Source: CALODL01 sp942492115
GTDB taxonomy: Bacteria; Planctomycetota; Phycisphaerae; UBA1845; CAIVHJ01
Assembly (NCBI GenBank): GCA_942492115.1
Contig: CALODL010000027.1
Location: forward strand, 700,370-764,369
Direction of reading: 5' to 3'
DNA length: 64,000 bases
The notes beneath the pieces are model-generated. The model was not told the origin of the DNA and did not search any database. It saw nothing but the letters and a program-made list of their open reading frames with translations. A program made the translations under genes and the position numbers. Shown one piece after another: positions 18,657 to 26,561 of the stretch. Within the stretch, counting starts at the first letter, position 1, and each line of letters begins with the position of its first letter.

Positions 18657-19046
18657 ATGAAACGCCTCACGACCATTGCCCTGATGTTGTGCGTCTGTGC
18701 CTGTACCCATGCCCCGCCGGCCGGCAAGACCGACCGTGTGCTTCCGACGGAATACCCACGCGTGGCCGTCCTGGATGGTCTGGAGAACACTGTGTTTGTC
18801 TCGGATGTCGTCATCGATCAGGGACCACCGCTGGAGGCGACGGTGGCCGTGCGCAGTGACCGGTCACGAAAAGATCTCAACATACAGTATCGCTTCATCT
18901 TCATTGATGGCGTTGGCAAGTGGTTGGAAACCGATCCGGATTGGCACTACAAAACGATGCCCGCGCGGACGCGCGTTCAGCTGAAAGCGAATGCGCTGGA
19001 TGCAACCGCCAGCGACTTCCGACTCGAGATCCGCAAGGCGCGGTAG
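18657..19046 (+). CDS. ycfL: YcfL-family lipoprotein
   Basis: A 129-aa lipoprotein with start ATG 18657 after GGAAGGAG and lipobox CVCAC (Cys16). The mature part is a single beta-sandwich: YPRVAVLDGLENTVFVSDVV, a strand with VAVRSDRSRKDLNIQYRF and the family's conserved tail ATASDFRLEIR. This matches YcfL (DUF1425), which in enterobacteria sits immediately upstream of lpoB. Here it closes the operon, with 21 nt separating it from the COG3014-like gene. The exact biochemical role of YcfL is not known. Confidence 0.82.
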   Translation: MKRLTTIALMLCVCACTHAPPAGKTDRVLPTEYPRVAVLDGLENTVFVSDVVIDQGPPLEATVAVRSDRSRKDLNIQYRFIFIDGVGKWLETDPDWHYKTMPARTRVQLKANALDATASDFRLEIRKAR

Positions 19047-19107
19047 CCCTGCCCACGCTCCGCAGGCAGGTTTCCTGGTGCCTTCTGGAAGAAGCCCGCA
19101 TCGGAGG

Positions 19108-19141
19108 GACGGGACACGCCCTGTGAGTGGCGTGCCCCGTC
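19108..19141. terminator. Hairpin between convergent genes, possible terminator
   Basis: A 13-bp stem with one mismatch (GACGGGACACGCC at 19108-19120 with 19129-19141) and an 8-nt loop lies between the plus-strand ycfL-like gene and the minus-strand gene ending at 19185. There is no clear U-run on either side, so termination ability is uncertain. Confidence 0.45.
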
Positions 19142-19184
19142 TCTATGAAAGCGTGCCGGATGCGCATTTCGCCCCCCGGCGAGC

Positions 19185-19895
19185 TCAATCCAGCACGTGG
19201 GCGTCTTCACTGAGCGTGAGAGCGGTGATGCCATTGATCATGACCGTGTCGGCATTGGGATCGATAGACACCAGGAATGCGTTGACCAGGGCCGGCCAGT
19301 CATCATCAGTCTCCAGTTCGATGTCAGCCGAATCGATGTTCATCTCCGCCTGGCGAATGCCGATGGCCGCTGCCAGGTCGAAACCCTGCGGCGCCGGCCC
19401 GGCATATTTCAACACAAACGCGTTGGGGAACTCGACAAACTCGAACGTGTTCGAAAGCAGTGTGCGTGCAGACGTCGAGAGGGGACGATGCCACGCAACC
19501 CGGTAGTCCAGGTGGTCACTGTCGTCGATCGCCGTCTTGGTCGGGCTGAGTGTGATGTCCACATCGTTCAAGCGCACATAGTTCAATCCCATGAGCAGAT
19601 CTGGGTGGTTGGCCTGGGGTCGACGCGCCCCGCCGTTCGGGACAGTCAGGTTCACCGGGCCGCCCAGCAGCGGGTGGAACTGCAGGGGATCGGGGTTCCA
19701 CAACTTGCCGATGATCCGCAGCGTCAGGGTCTCGCCCAGGACGGTTTCCGTGGTAAAGCCGTCCGGCAGTCCGTCGGGCGCGAGGATCGGCGAGAATTCA
19801 TCGTAGAGCACGTCGCATTGCCGCACGCGGCACGCGGTCGGGGCCAGGCCCGCGAGGGCGACGAGTGTAATCGTGTACCTGGAAGCAGATTTCAT
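19185..19895 (-). CDS. Secreted hypothetical protein, tandem paralogue 1
   Basis: A 236-aa exported protein not matched to a named family. The start ATG at 19895 is set by a perfect AAGGAGGAACATC. The signal peptide ends near LAPTACRV, and the Cys there is a poor lipobox. The C-terminal half is clearly homologous to the upstream neighbour: both have DDSD(H/W)LD(Y/F), FEFVEFPN / FEHATFPN, L(K/S)YAGPAP(Q/E)G(F/I), LAA(A/L)(I/L)G(I/L)R, and a final DTV(M/T)(I/L)NGI. The two genes are 27 nt apart on the same strand and probably co-transcribed. The pattern of alternating hydrophobic residues suggests a beta-sandwich. Function unknown. Confidence 0.78.
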   Translation of the reverse strand: MKSASRYTITLVALAGLAPTACRVRQCDVLYDEFSPILAPDGLPDGFTTETVLGETLTLRIIGKLWNPDPLQFHPLLGGPVNLTVPNGGARRPQANHPDLLMGLNYVRLNDVDITLSPTKTAIDDSDHLDYRVAWHRPLSTSARTLLSNTFEFVEFPNAFVLKYAGPAPQGFDLAAAIGIRQAEMNIDSADIELETDDDWPALVNAFLVSIDPNADTVMINGITALTLSEDAHVLD

Positions 19896-19922
19896 GATGT
19901 TCCTCCTTGAACACAAGTCTTG

Positions 19923-20666
19923 TCAGGGATTCATCGCATGCGCGTTTGAGCCCAGCTGCATGACTTCGATCCCGTTGAGAGTGACCGTGTCGGTCTGCAC
20001 ATCGATGAGCAATGTGAACAACTCTACAAACGCCGGCGGACTGAACCCCGGATCGAACCATGTAATCGATCCCAGTTCGGCTGGAATCGACAGTTCGCGC
20101 AATCCCAGCAGGGCTGCGAGTTCGATGCCTTCCGGGGCGGGTCCCGCGTAGGACAGAGTACGGTCATTGGGGAAGGTGGCATGCTCGAATGTGTCCAGGA
20201 TCGTGACGCGTGCCGTGTCATGGAACTCAACATTCCATACGACTTCGAAGTCCAGCCAGTCCGAGTCGTCGATGGTGATCGCGCCGGGCATGAAGCTCAG
20301 CAGGAACGCTTTGATTTCGAAGTAATTCAAGATCGAGGTCGGTTGTGGTGTCCTGGCGTTGACCTGTGGTGCTCTGTCCTGCCGGGGAGGTTGTTCGATG
20401 GCGGCAGGCGGCTGCGTCGGGACATAGATCGGACGAAAACGGGGGAAGAGTTGCAAGACATCGATGACCCGGTCATCGATTTCAATGGTGCTTCCGCCCT
20501 TCGTGCCGATGGTCGTCGTTTGCGAAATCGGATTGCCATTTTCATCGAATTGGTTTCTGGTCTCCGTCGTCCGGATGTCCTCGAAGCTGGCCATGCAGCC
20601 CGTATGGCACAGCAGCAAGGTACCGACGCAGGCCACCCGCATTCGGTGGGATAGCGTGTGGAACAT
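19923..20666 (-). CDS. Secreted hypothetical lipoprotein, tandem paralogue 2
   Basis: A 247-aa protein; the start ATG at 20666 is preceded by AAGGAGGACACTTC. The signal peptide carries lipobox CHTGC (Cys24), a moderate fit. After a Gln/Pro-rich linker (PPAAIEQPPRQDRAPQ) the C-terminal domain is homologous to the downstream gene, sharing the YAGPAP and TVxxNGI motifs. The N-terminal extension (TTTIGTKGGSTIEIDDRVID) is not shared. The two genes look like a duplication that diverged at the N-terminus. Its promoter region contains one copy of the recurring intergenic motif (20770-20809, same strand). Function unknown. Confidence 0.77.
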   Translation of the reverse strand: MFHTLSHRMRVACVGTLLLCHTGCMASFEDIRTTETRNQFDENGNPISQTTTIGTKGGSTIEIDDRVIDVLQLFPRFRPIYVPTQPPAAIEQPPRQDRAPQVNARTPQPTSILNYFEIKAFLLSFMPGAITIDDSDWLDFEVVWNVEFHDTARVTILDTFEHATFPNDRTLSYAGPAPEGIELAALLGLRELSIPAELGSITWFDPGFSPPAFVELFTLLIDVQTDTVTLNGIEVMQLGSNAHAMNP

Positions 20667-20769
20667 GAAGTGTCCTCCTTGAGCAGGTGTTCCGGTATCG
20701 GGCCAACAACGACCCGACGTCACAAGAACAGACGGGCAGTTTGGTTCGAGGCGCAAACAAATATGCCTC

Positions 20770-20809
20770 CTCAGCAGAATCTGTGGTCGAGTTGTGGTTG
20801 GGGCAGGTG
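20770..20809 (-). repeat. Recurring intergenic motif, copy D
   Basis: Read on the minus strand it contains CCACAGATTCTGCTGAG preceded by a CCCAACC block. It aligns by eye over about 40 nt with the copy at 21855-21893. Each lies about 75-105 nt upstream of the start of a minus-strand secreted-protein gene. Confidence 0.4.
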
Positions 20810-21030
20810 TCCAAGTGCGTGATAAATGGCCACGCACGTCGTGTGAAGCAACAACATTTCTTCGGGCTTCGACCGATGCTCATTCACAACACGATCGCCG
20901 ATGAGCCCCTGGAGCTCCGTCGCCGTCAGCGTCGGTCGCGCAGACCGGGCCCGGAGGGCCCATGGCCGACGATGACGGGGGCGGGCGCAAGGGGCATCCC
21001 TGGCCAGCTCCAGAGTCAGAAGCCGAGAGA

Positions 21031-21067
21031 GCTATTTAGCTTCCACAGATTCTGCAGAAGAACCACA
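21031..21067 (+). repeat. Recurring intergenic motif, copy A
   Basis: Contains CTTCCACAGATTCTGCAGAA followed by GAACCACA. It aligns with the copy at 22011-22047 at roughly three quarters identity by eye. Both follow the 3' end of a minus-strand secreted-protein gene. Confidence 0.4.
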
Positions 21068-21123
21068 AATATTCGGGATGAGCGCGGAGGTGAGATATCT
21101 GGGGACGGTCCCGCGGGACTCTC

Positions 21124-21781
21124 TCAAGTGCGGCGGCGGCGGAGCATCAGCAGTGCCAACGGCAGGCAGAACAGGGGGCCGAGTGACATGGCTCCACAGG
21201 CCATGGGGGTGACTGCGACCATGCCACCGTCATCCATGCTGCCGTCATCTACACCATTGTCTGTAGGCATTTCATCATCGGGCATGTCATCGCCGGGCAT
21301 TTCGGTGATTTCGGCAGTCCGGAATGTCAGATCGTCGATCACGGTGAAGCCGGCGCCACCGTTGTTGTCGACCGTGATGCGCTGGACCGGCGCGCGCGCC
21401 ATCTTCGATCCGAATGCTGACCTCGATCCACTCGAAACTGTCGGCTGCAAATGTGCCAATGATATCTCCCATGGTATCTTCGACGGTGACCATGCCCATG
21501 TTCGCCGAGCTCTGGTCACGAAGGAACAGCATGACGTTGATCGCTGGTGGATCGAAAGTGATCACACCCGGCTCGTTGGGTACGATCATCCATGAGTTAC
21601 TCCCGGAGTGATACAATTCAGGAAAACCAATGCTTTGCACCTGGCCGCCACTGAACGACGCCGCGCCGATGCTGAAGGCGCCGCTGAGGTCGGTGAATTC
21701 AAAGTCCGTCGTCGCGTTGCCTGCTCGCGCGGTTGACGAACTCGCCAGAATCAACATGCCTGTCAGTGTCCAACGTGTCAT
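21124..21781 (-). CDS. Secreted protein with C-terminal CTERM-like sorting tail, frameshifted
   Basis: Two overlapping frames together make one protein of about 218 residues. The first starts at ATG 21781 (AGGAGCTGCTCC upstream) with signal peptide ending STARAG, and continues FEFTDLSGAFS and SIGFPELYHSGSNSW to FEWIEVSIRIEDGAR. The frame then shifts in the GC-dinucleotide run at about 21389-21400 and resumes with APVQRITVDNNGGAGFTVID. This is the start of a lectin/PEP-type domain ending DDLTFRTAE, as in many planctomycete secreted proteins. The tail is Cys-Gly, a hydrophobic stretch and RRRR (CGAMSLGPLFCLPLALLM then RRRRT), a tripartite sorting signal. The shift needs one base removed or a GC pair added, and a sequencing slip is as likely as a real mutation. 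Confidence 0.7.
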
Positions 21782-21854
21782 GGAGCAGCTCCTGTAATTG
21801 GAAGACCTGCTCATGATGCACGCCCGGGGGGCGTACGTCAATCACATCTGTGTT

Positions 21855-21893
21855 CTCAGCAAGAATCATGGTCCTTTTCGGCTTGGGATGGTG
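21855..21893 (-). repeat. Recurring intergenic motif, copy F
   Basis: On the minus strand it reads GACCATGATTCTTGCTGAG, preceded by a CACCATCCCAAGCC block that aligns with the CACCTGCCCCAACC block of copy D. It lies about 75 nt upstream of the start at 21781. Confidence 0.38.
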
Positions 21894-22010
21894 GCGCTGC
21901 CGCATGACGACATGATTGACCAATGGGGCGCAGGAGGGCCATCGCCGTCCTCGCCCGCCGCGGGCCCCTGGCAGGGGACCCTGACATCTCCGGAGTTACC
22001 AGGAAGAAGA

Positions 22011-22047
22011 GCTACTTGCCTTGCACAGATTGGGCTGAAGAACCACA
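22011..22047 (+). repeat. Recurring intergenic motif, copy B
   Basis: Reads GCTACTTGCCTTGCACAGAT followed by TGGGCTGAAGAACC. It aligns with copies A and C and lies about 90 nt beyond the 3' end of the minus-strand GSDH gene. Confidence 0.4.
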
Positions 22048-22135
22048 CGTGGTTGAGCAGCTGTATGCGGTGGGCGGCTGGTCACGGCCAGCCGGCCGAG
22101 GCCGGTCGTGCTTGACACCTTGCAGCACAGAGACC

Positions 22136-24952
22136 TCAGCGACGCTGATCACGGAGTCGGTTTATCTTGTGCACGGTAGGTACGACTGTGATGACCGCGG
22201 GGTCGACTGCTTCGACGATGATCTGCGACTGGTTCGAACCAAAAATGTAGGTCCGTTGTGCTGGATCAGTGGAATCTGCGAGGAGATCAATGATGAACGA
22301 GCCCACGGCGTCGCGTTGGGCACGGAAAGTAAGGGTGGCGAGGTAGGTCGCGTCTCCCGTCGCAATGCCGGCACTGTCCAGGCCTGCGACGAGTTGTTGC
22401 GTGTGCACGTTGAAGGCACTCCAGTGGTCCACTTCCGAAAACACGTGATCCTTGCGTTCGGTGATCGCCAGGTCGACCAGCTCCAATGCACAGCGGCGGC
22501 CACCGCTGACCGTCGTGTGTAACTGATACCCTCTGAGATCCTCGACCGCGTTCTGGAGAACGACGTCCACCGTGAACAGCGCTCCGGGACGCACGCGTGT
22601 CTGCTCTGCGATCAGCGCGAGACGGGTCGATCCGGATACGCGTGGCTGCTGAGGCGTGGACGGAGACGGATCGAGCGGGCAGGTGCACGAACTCTCGCCG
22701 GCGAAGGCGGCGAGGGCAGCGAACGCGTCATTGCCGTCGCACACGCCGTCGGCCAGACATGACCCGAACTGGCCGCCCGCGTCGACATTCAGCGCATTCG
22801 GGGAGTCGTTTTCGCATGGAAATGGCGCTGCGCCGTTGTTGTCGACATTGGCAAAGCAGTTCAATGCCAGGAAACGGTCGTTGCCGTCCGAGGTCCCATC
22901 CGGATCACAATCGCCGAACTGGCCACCCATGTCCGCGAAGACAATGTCGGTCCCGACACAAGCACTGTCGACACACGACCAGAACACACAGTTGTCATCA
23001 CGGATGCCGTCGCGATCGGTGTCTGCACAGTCGTCGAACGTCCTGCAGGTGTTCTGCGGGGCGGCCACTCGCAGGACCACACCCGTATCGCCGAAAGGGA
23101 TGCCTGTGCTGTTGGCCAGGACATAGATTTCTCCATTGGAATCCTGGCCGAAACCGAGTAGAGACAGTCCGAAGTTGTCCTGGTCTTCAAGATCGAACTC
23201 GAGGATCTGGTTGGCATCATCGAGATAGAACAGGCGGCCGTCGTTCGAGAATGTCTGAGCAAAGTCACCAAACAAGTAGCGCCCATCCAAATCCGGTATC
23301 GTCGATCCGCGGTAGACAAATCCTCCGACGATGGCGATGCCTTCGTCGTGATCGTACTGGGCAATCGGATCGACCGCCCCGACCGCGGTTCCCGGATCGA
23401 TGTCGGTGGCGAATCCTGGATCGTTTCCATTGGGCACGAAGAAGAACGTGCCTTCTTTGTCATTCCAGCCGAGGTTGTCGCCGGCGTTGACGATGTTGAT
23501 CTCTTCGATGTCGTTCTGGCCGACATCGGCGACATAAAAATCGCCCGTCGCAGGATCGAAGGCAATGCGGAACGGGTTTCGAAGCCCATAAGCGAAGATC
23601 TCTTCGACAAATCCAGGCATGCCGACGAACGGGTTGTCAGCAGGAATACCATACTGCCCGTTTGAGGAGTTGGTTCCGGTCGGGTCAATGCGGATGACCG
23701 ATCCGAGGATGTTGCCCGGGTCCCTGCCGTTGCCAGTGCCATGTCCAATGATCGGTGCACCGATGAATTCCTGGCCATCGAGATCATCCGCGCCGCCCCC
23801 ATCGCCCAAAGCAACATAGAGCAGACCATCAGGCCCAAACGTCAGAGCGCCGGCGTTGTGATTGAACTGTGGCTCGTCGACGCGCATGAGCTCGCGTGCG
23901 CTGCCGCCGTCTACGACGGATGCCGGATTGGTTGGATCGGGGACTGTCCATTCGGTGACGACACTGTGGTGGTCCGCGCTCTCACCCGGCGGCATGGTGG
24001 AAAAGTCGGCCACACCGGTGACGGGTTCGGACGTGTACGTGTACAACAGTCCTGTCGTTGCGAATTCCGGGTCGAATGCAACGCCGAGCAGCCCACGCTC
24101 GTCGAAGGAATCAGGACCGAACACCCCGAGCGCGACCAGATCGGCGCTGACATCGAGGAACACGGTCTTCGTTCCGGTCGACAGATCGACGGCCCACAAT
24201 ATGCCAGCCTGATCAGTAACGAAGAGACGTGACGTGTCTCCCGGAGCGAACGTCCCCCAGTTCGGTGCAGTCAGCCCCGTGGCCAGCGGTTCGAGTCGAA
24301 TGGTCATTCCCGTCGCGATGGCCTCGGGGATCGGGTCGTCAAGGGGCGTGGGTGCCGGTTGGGCCACATAGTCGAGTGGCCCGTGCAAGACACCACCACC
24401 ATCGTCGAGTAAACGGATGCGGCTGGTGTCACTCTGTGTTGCGATCCACATCGACTCATTGACCCACACGCCGCCGATTACTGCTTCGTCTGAACGTTCG
24501 TCTGCCGACGCGTCGTGCACGGCGTCGATGCTCCATTGCAGGTGATCAGCAATAGTGTTGCCATCACCGAACATGACGGGAGGAAAGTACAATCCCATCC
24601 CATAGGGGCCCTGATCGAGCGGCATGGCGAAGACCCCACCGAGCGTACTGCGGTCGATCGTATCAGTTCCCCCCGGGGCATCGTTGTTGAAGTGCACGAA
24701 CAACGATGTGCCGGCTTCGATGGTCACGCCAGTGAACCCAACTGCAGCACTGTACTGACGAATCTGATCTTCGTCGTGCGTGCAAAACCGGTAGCCGGTC
24801 AGGTCTTCATCCGTGGTTCCGAAGTTGTGCAACTCGATGACACCTGCATCAAGATCAACAGAGCGAATTTGAACATCGCGCTCTGCGGCGTATAACCCGG
24901 CGCTCGCCAGAGTGAAAGTGGTGGCCAGTATGATGAGGTGACGTGCTTTCAT
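22136..24952 (-). CDS. Secreted PQQ-type glucose/sorbosone dehydrogenase with dockerin-like and cohesin-like C-terminus
   Basis: A 938-aa secreted protein. ATG 24952 follows AAAGGAAACAGCCTC, and the signal peptide ends GLYAAE. Residues about 25-190 resemble a lamin-tail domain (VIELHNFGTTDEDLTGYRFC). Residues about 220-640 are a GSDH propeller with the family's landmarks: LLGVAFDPEF, FNHNAGALTFGPDGLLYVAL (the His is the expected base), GNILGSVIRIDP, FAYGLRNPFRIAFDP and YVADVGQNDIEEIN. It then has two tandem units of the type GGQFGDCDPDGTSDGNDRFL and GGQFGSCLADGVCDGNDAF, which look like dockerin-type calcium loops. The last 150 residues (VRPGALFTVDVVLQNAVEDL) resemble a cohesin-type beta-sandwich. 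It probably oxidises sugars outside the cell. Cofactor and substrate are not proven. Confidence 0.87.
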   Translation of the reverse strand: MKARHLIILATTFTLASAGLYAAERDVQIRSVDLDAGVIELHNFGTTDEDLTGYRFCTHDEDQIRQYSAAVGFTGVTIEAGTSLFVHFNNDAPGGTDTIDRSTLGGVFAMPLDQGPYGMGLYFPPVMFGDGNTIADHLQWSIDAVHDASADERSDEAVIGGVWVNESMWIATQSDTSRIRLLDDGGGVLHGPLDYVAQPAPTPLDDPIPEAIATGMTIRLEPLATGLTAPNWGTFAPGDTSRLFVTDQAGILWAVDLSTGTKTVFLDVSADLVALGVFGPDSFDERGLLGVAFDPEFATTGLLYTYTSEPVTGVADFSTMPPGESADHHSVVTEWTVPDPTNPASVVDGGSARELMRVDEPQFNHNAGALTFGPDGLLYVALGDGGGADDLDGQEFIGAPIIGHGTGNGRDPGNILGSVIRIDPTGTNSSNGQYGIPADNPFVGMPGFVEEIFAYGLRNPFRIAFDPATGDFYVADVGQNDIEEINIVNAGDNLGWNDKEGTFFFVPNGNDPGFATDIDPGTAVGAVDPIAQYDHDEGIAIVGGFVYRGSTIPDLDGRYLFGDFAQTFSNDGRLFYLDDANQILEFDLEDQDNFGLSLLGFGQDSNGEIYVLANSTGIPFGDTGVVLRVAAPQNTCRTFDDCADTDRDGIRDDNCVFWSCVDSACVGTDIVFADMGGQFGDCDPDGTSDGNDRFLALNCFANVDNNGAAPFPCENDSPNALNVDAGGQFGSCLADGVCDGNDAFAALAAFAGESSCTCPLDPSPSTPQQPRVSGSTRLALIAEQTRVRPGALFTVDVVLQNAVEDLRGYQLHTTVSGGRRCALELVDLAITERKDHVFSEVDHWSAFNVHTQQLVAGLDSAGIATGDATYLATLTFRAQRDAVGSFIIDLLADSTDPAQRTYIFGSNQSQIIVEAVDPAVITVVPTVHKINRLRDQRR

Positions 24953-25328
24953 GAGGCTGTTTCCTTTGTGCATGAGCGCGAGAAAATCGACAAGAACATC
25001 GCGGCCCCCCCGTCAGGCAGCAGGCCCTTGTCCGGAGTTCAGGCACGAGCGATGCCGTTTGGCAGGAATCCACCATGAGGTCATGTAATGCCATGACAGG
25101 CAAACCGTTGTGCGCGCCGGCGCCTGGGCGCGTGAGCGCACGACCACCGCCTGGGATTGATCGCTGGTCAGGAAAACACGTCATTTTGGGGATGGGTTCG
25201 CGGTCGGAGCCGGCGACGTCAGTCTACAGGCCGGTCGAATGGTGGCCTGACAGGCTTGGTGAGAAAGTGCTTCGTGGTCACAGTGCGGCGTGAAAGCCCC
25301 GTTTTTTTCTTCAACGCGCTACGACGTG
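24953..25328. other. Intergenic region, no gene seen
   Basis: Lies upstream of the minus-strand GSDH gene and downstream of the pseudopilin gene. I see no open frame with a ribosome site, no T-run terminator and no copy of the recurring motif. Confidence 0.4.
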
Positions 25329-26420
25329 CTAGGGCGGGTCGGTTTCGTGGAACGCGTAGGGTGAGACGCGCACGCGCGGAGTGTATTCAGACGGCAATTC
25401 CTTGTTGTAGAAATTGTCCGTGTCGAACGCGATGGGCAGAATCGTCTCGCCGTGCATGTCGGCAAAGAGTACGTTGACGCGCTTGTCCATGTGCCGGTTG
25501 TTGGGGATGCGGGACGGGTACTGTTGTTGAGAGTCGCCGAGGAAGGGCCCCTCTGCGGCCATACTGATGAGCAGATTGGCAAACTCATCGAAGTTGCGCA
25601 TCGAGGCATACTGACTGATCGTTTCTGGGCCCGTCTCGAAGATCAGCCCGACCTGCGAGGGGGCGAATACACGATCGAGATTTCCTCGCAGGCGGTGTCC
25701 GCTGCGTTTGCGCCCGCACGGATGCGTTGGTGGATAGTTGAATGAGCCCTTGCACTCGACCCACGTGCCATCATCCTCAGGCGCGGCCCGCCAGCACGAC
25801 GCCACGGTGCCGTCCACGCCGACGATGTCTTCGTTGATCCCGAAACTCAGGTAGCCCCAGTATGCCAGATCGTTGCCCGTTGGTGACGTGGGGTTGTCCG
25901 GATCGCCCTCGCCCTTGAGGCCGTCATTCGCGCCTTCATTGCGCGGATAAAACGGGCTGGACAGGCGCACCGCGTCGCCCGGGCAGGTCATCATCTCCGA
26001 ATCGTCGGCGATCAACTTCTCTTTTTGCTTGGCGTCCGCAAACTTGGAAGCGCGGACACCCCAATCCCAGTTCTCGGTATAGCCGATGCCCGCTGCCTGA
26101 GCCAGAGCAACCGGCCAGGTCAACAATTCCTGGTCACGGTTGTATTCAAAGCGCGAGCGATTGGGATCGGCAAGTGTGACGCCACCCTCACCTGCAACGA
26201 CCTGCAAATGGTCGTCGTGCCCATTGGCGAAGACTGCGGCAGCCTGACCGGTACCGCGCATATGGGCCAGACACTTGATCAGCTTGCCCTGGTCTCGGGC
26301 ACGCGAGAGTGCTGGCAGAAGAATAGAGATCAGAAGAGCGATAATGCCGACGACGACAAGCAATTCCACAAGCGTGAATGCACGACGTCCGCAATGGAAT
26401 GTTTCGTTGTGGAGCATCAT
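25329..26420 (-). CDS. Type II secretion/type IV pilus pseudopilin-like protein (planctomycete G-type)
   Basis: A 363-aa protein starting at 26420. The N-terminus is a class III prepilin signal, CGRRAFTLVELLVVVGIIAL, with Glu at +5 of the mature protein. The residue before the cleavage site is Ala rather than the usual Gly, which prepilin peptidases can tolerate. The rest is a soluble domain with MMTCPGDAV and a C-terminal VNVLFADMHGETI, the Cys-Pro and DGH/DMH landmarks of the abundant planctomycete H-X9-DG family. These are thought to form secretion pseudopili or surface fibres. It stands alone here, without a secretion ATPase nearby. Confidence 0.88.
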   Translation of the reverse strand: MMLHNETFHCGRRAFTLVELLVVVGIIALLISILLPALSRARDQGKLIKCLAHMRGTGQAAAVFANGHDDHLQVVAGEGGVTLADPNRSRFEYNRDQELLTWPVALAQAAGIGYTENWDWGVRASKFADAKQKEKLIADDSEMMTCPGDAVRLSSPFYPRNEGANDGLKGEGDPDNPTSPTGNDLAYWGYLSFGINEDIVGVDGTVASCWRAAPEDDGTWVECKGSFNYPPTHPCGRKRSGHRLRGNLDRVFAPSQVGLIFETGPETISQYASMRNFDEFANLLISMAAEGPFLGDSQQQYPSRIPNNRHMDKRVNVLFADMHGETILPIAFDTDNFYNKELPSEYTPRVRVSPYAFHETDPP

Positions 26421-26561
26421 CCGTCTATCAGGCCCCTTGTCACCGGATCGCTACATTAGCGGACGCGAAGCGCTCGATCAACAAGCGTGGCAATGTCGGC
26501 AAATTGGAGGGCTGACAGGATGGGTATGTTACAGTAGGTGGAGATCCTGGAGGGATAACAG

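Larger units (their letters stand above)
20667..21123. other. Intergenic region with two inverted motif copies
   Basis: No gene is supported. The stretch holds the promoter of the minus-strand paralogue pair. It also carries a minus-oriented motif copy at 20770-20809 and a plus-oriented copy at 21031-21067, which share a 13-nt exact inverted repeat (GCAGAATCTGTGG and its complement). Confidence 0.4.
21782..22135. other. Intergenic region with two motif copies
   Basis: No gene is supported. It holds the promoter of the frameshifted minus-strand gene and the 3' region of the next minus-strand gene. Motif copies lie at 21855-21893 (minus) and 22011-22047 (plus), the same arrangement as in 20667-21123. 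Confidence 0.4.
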
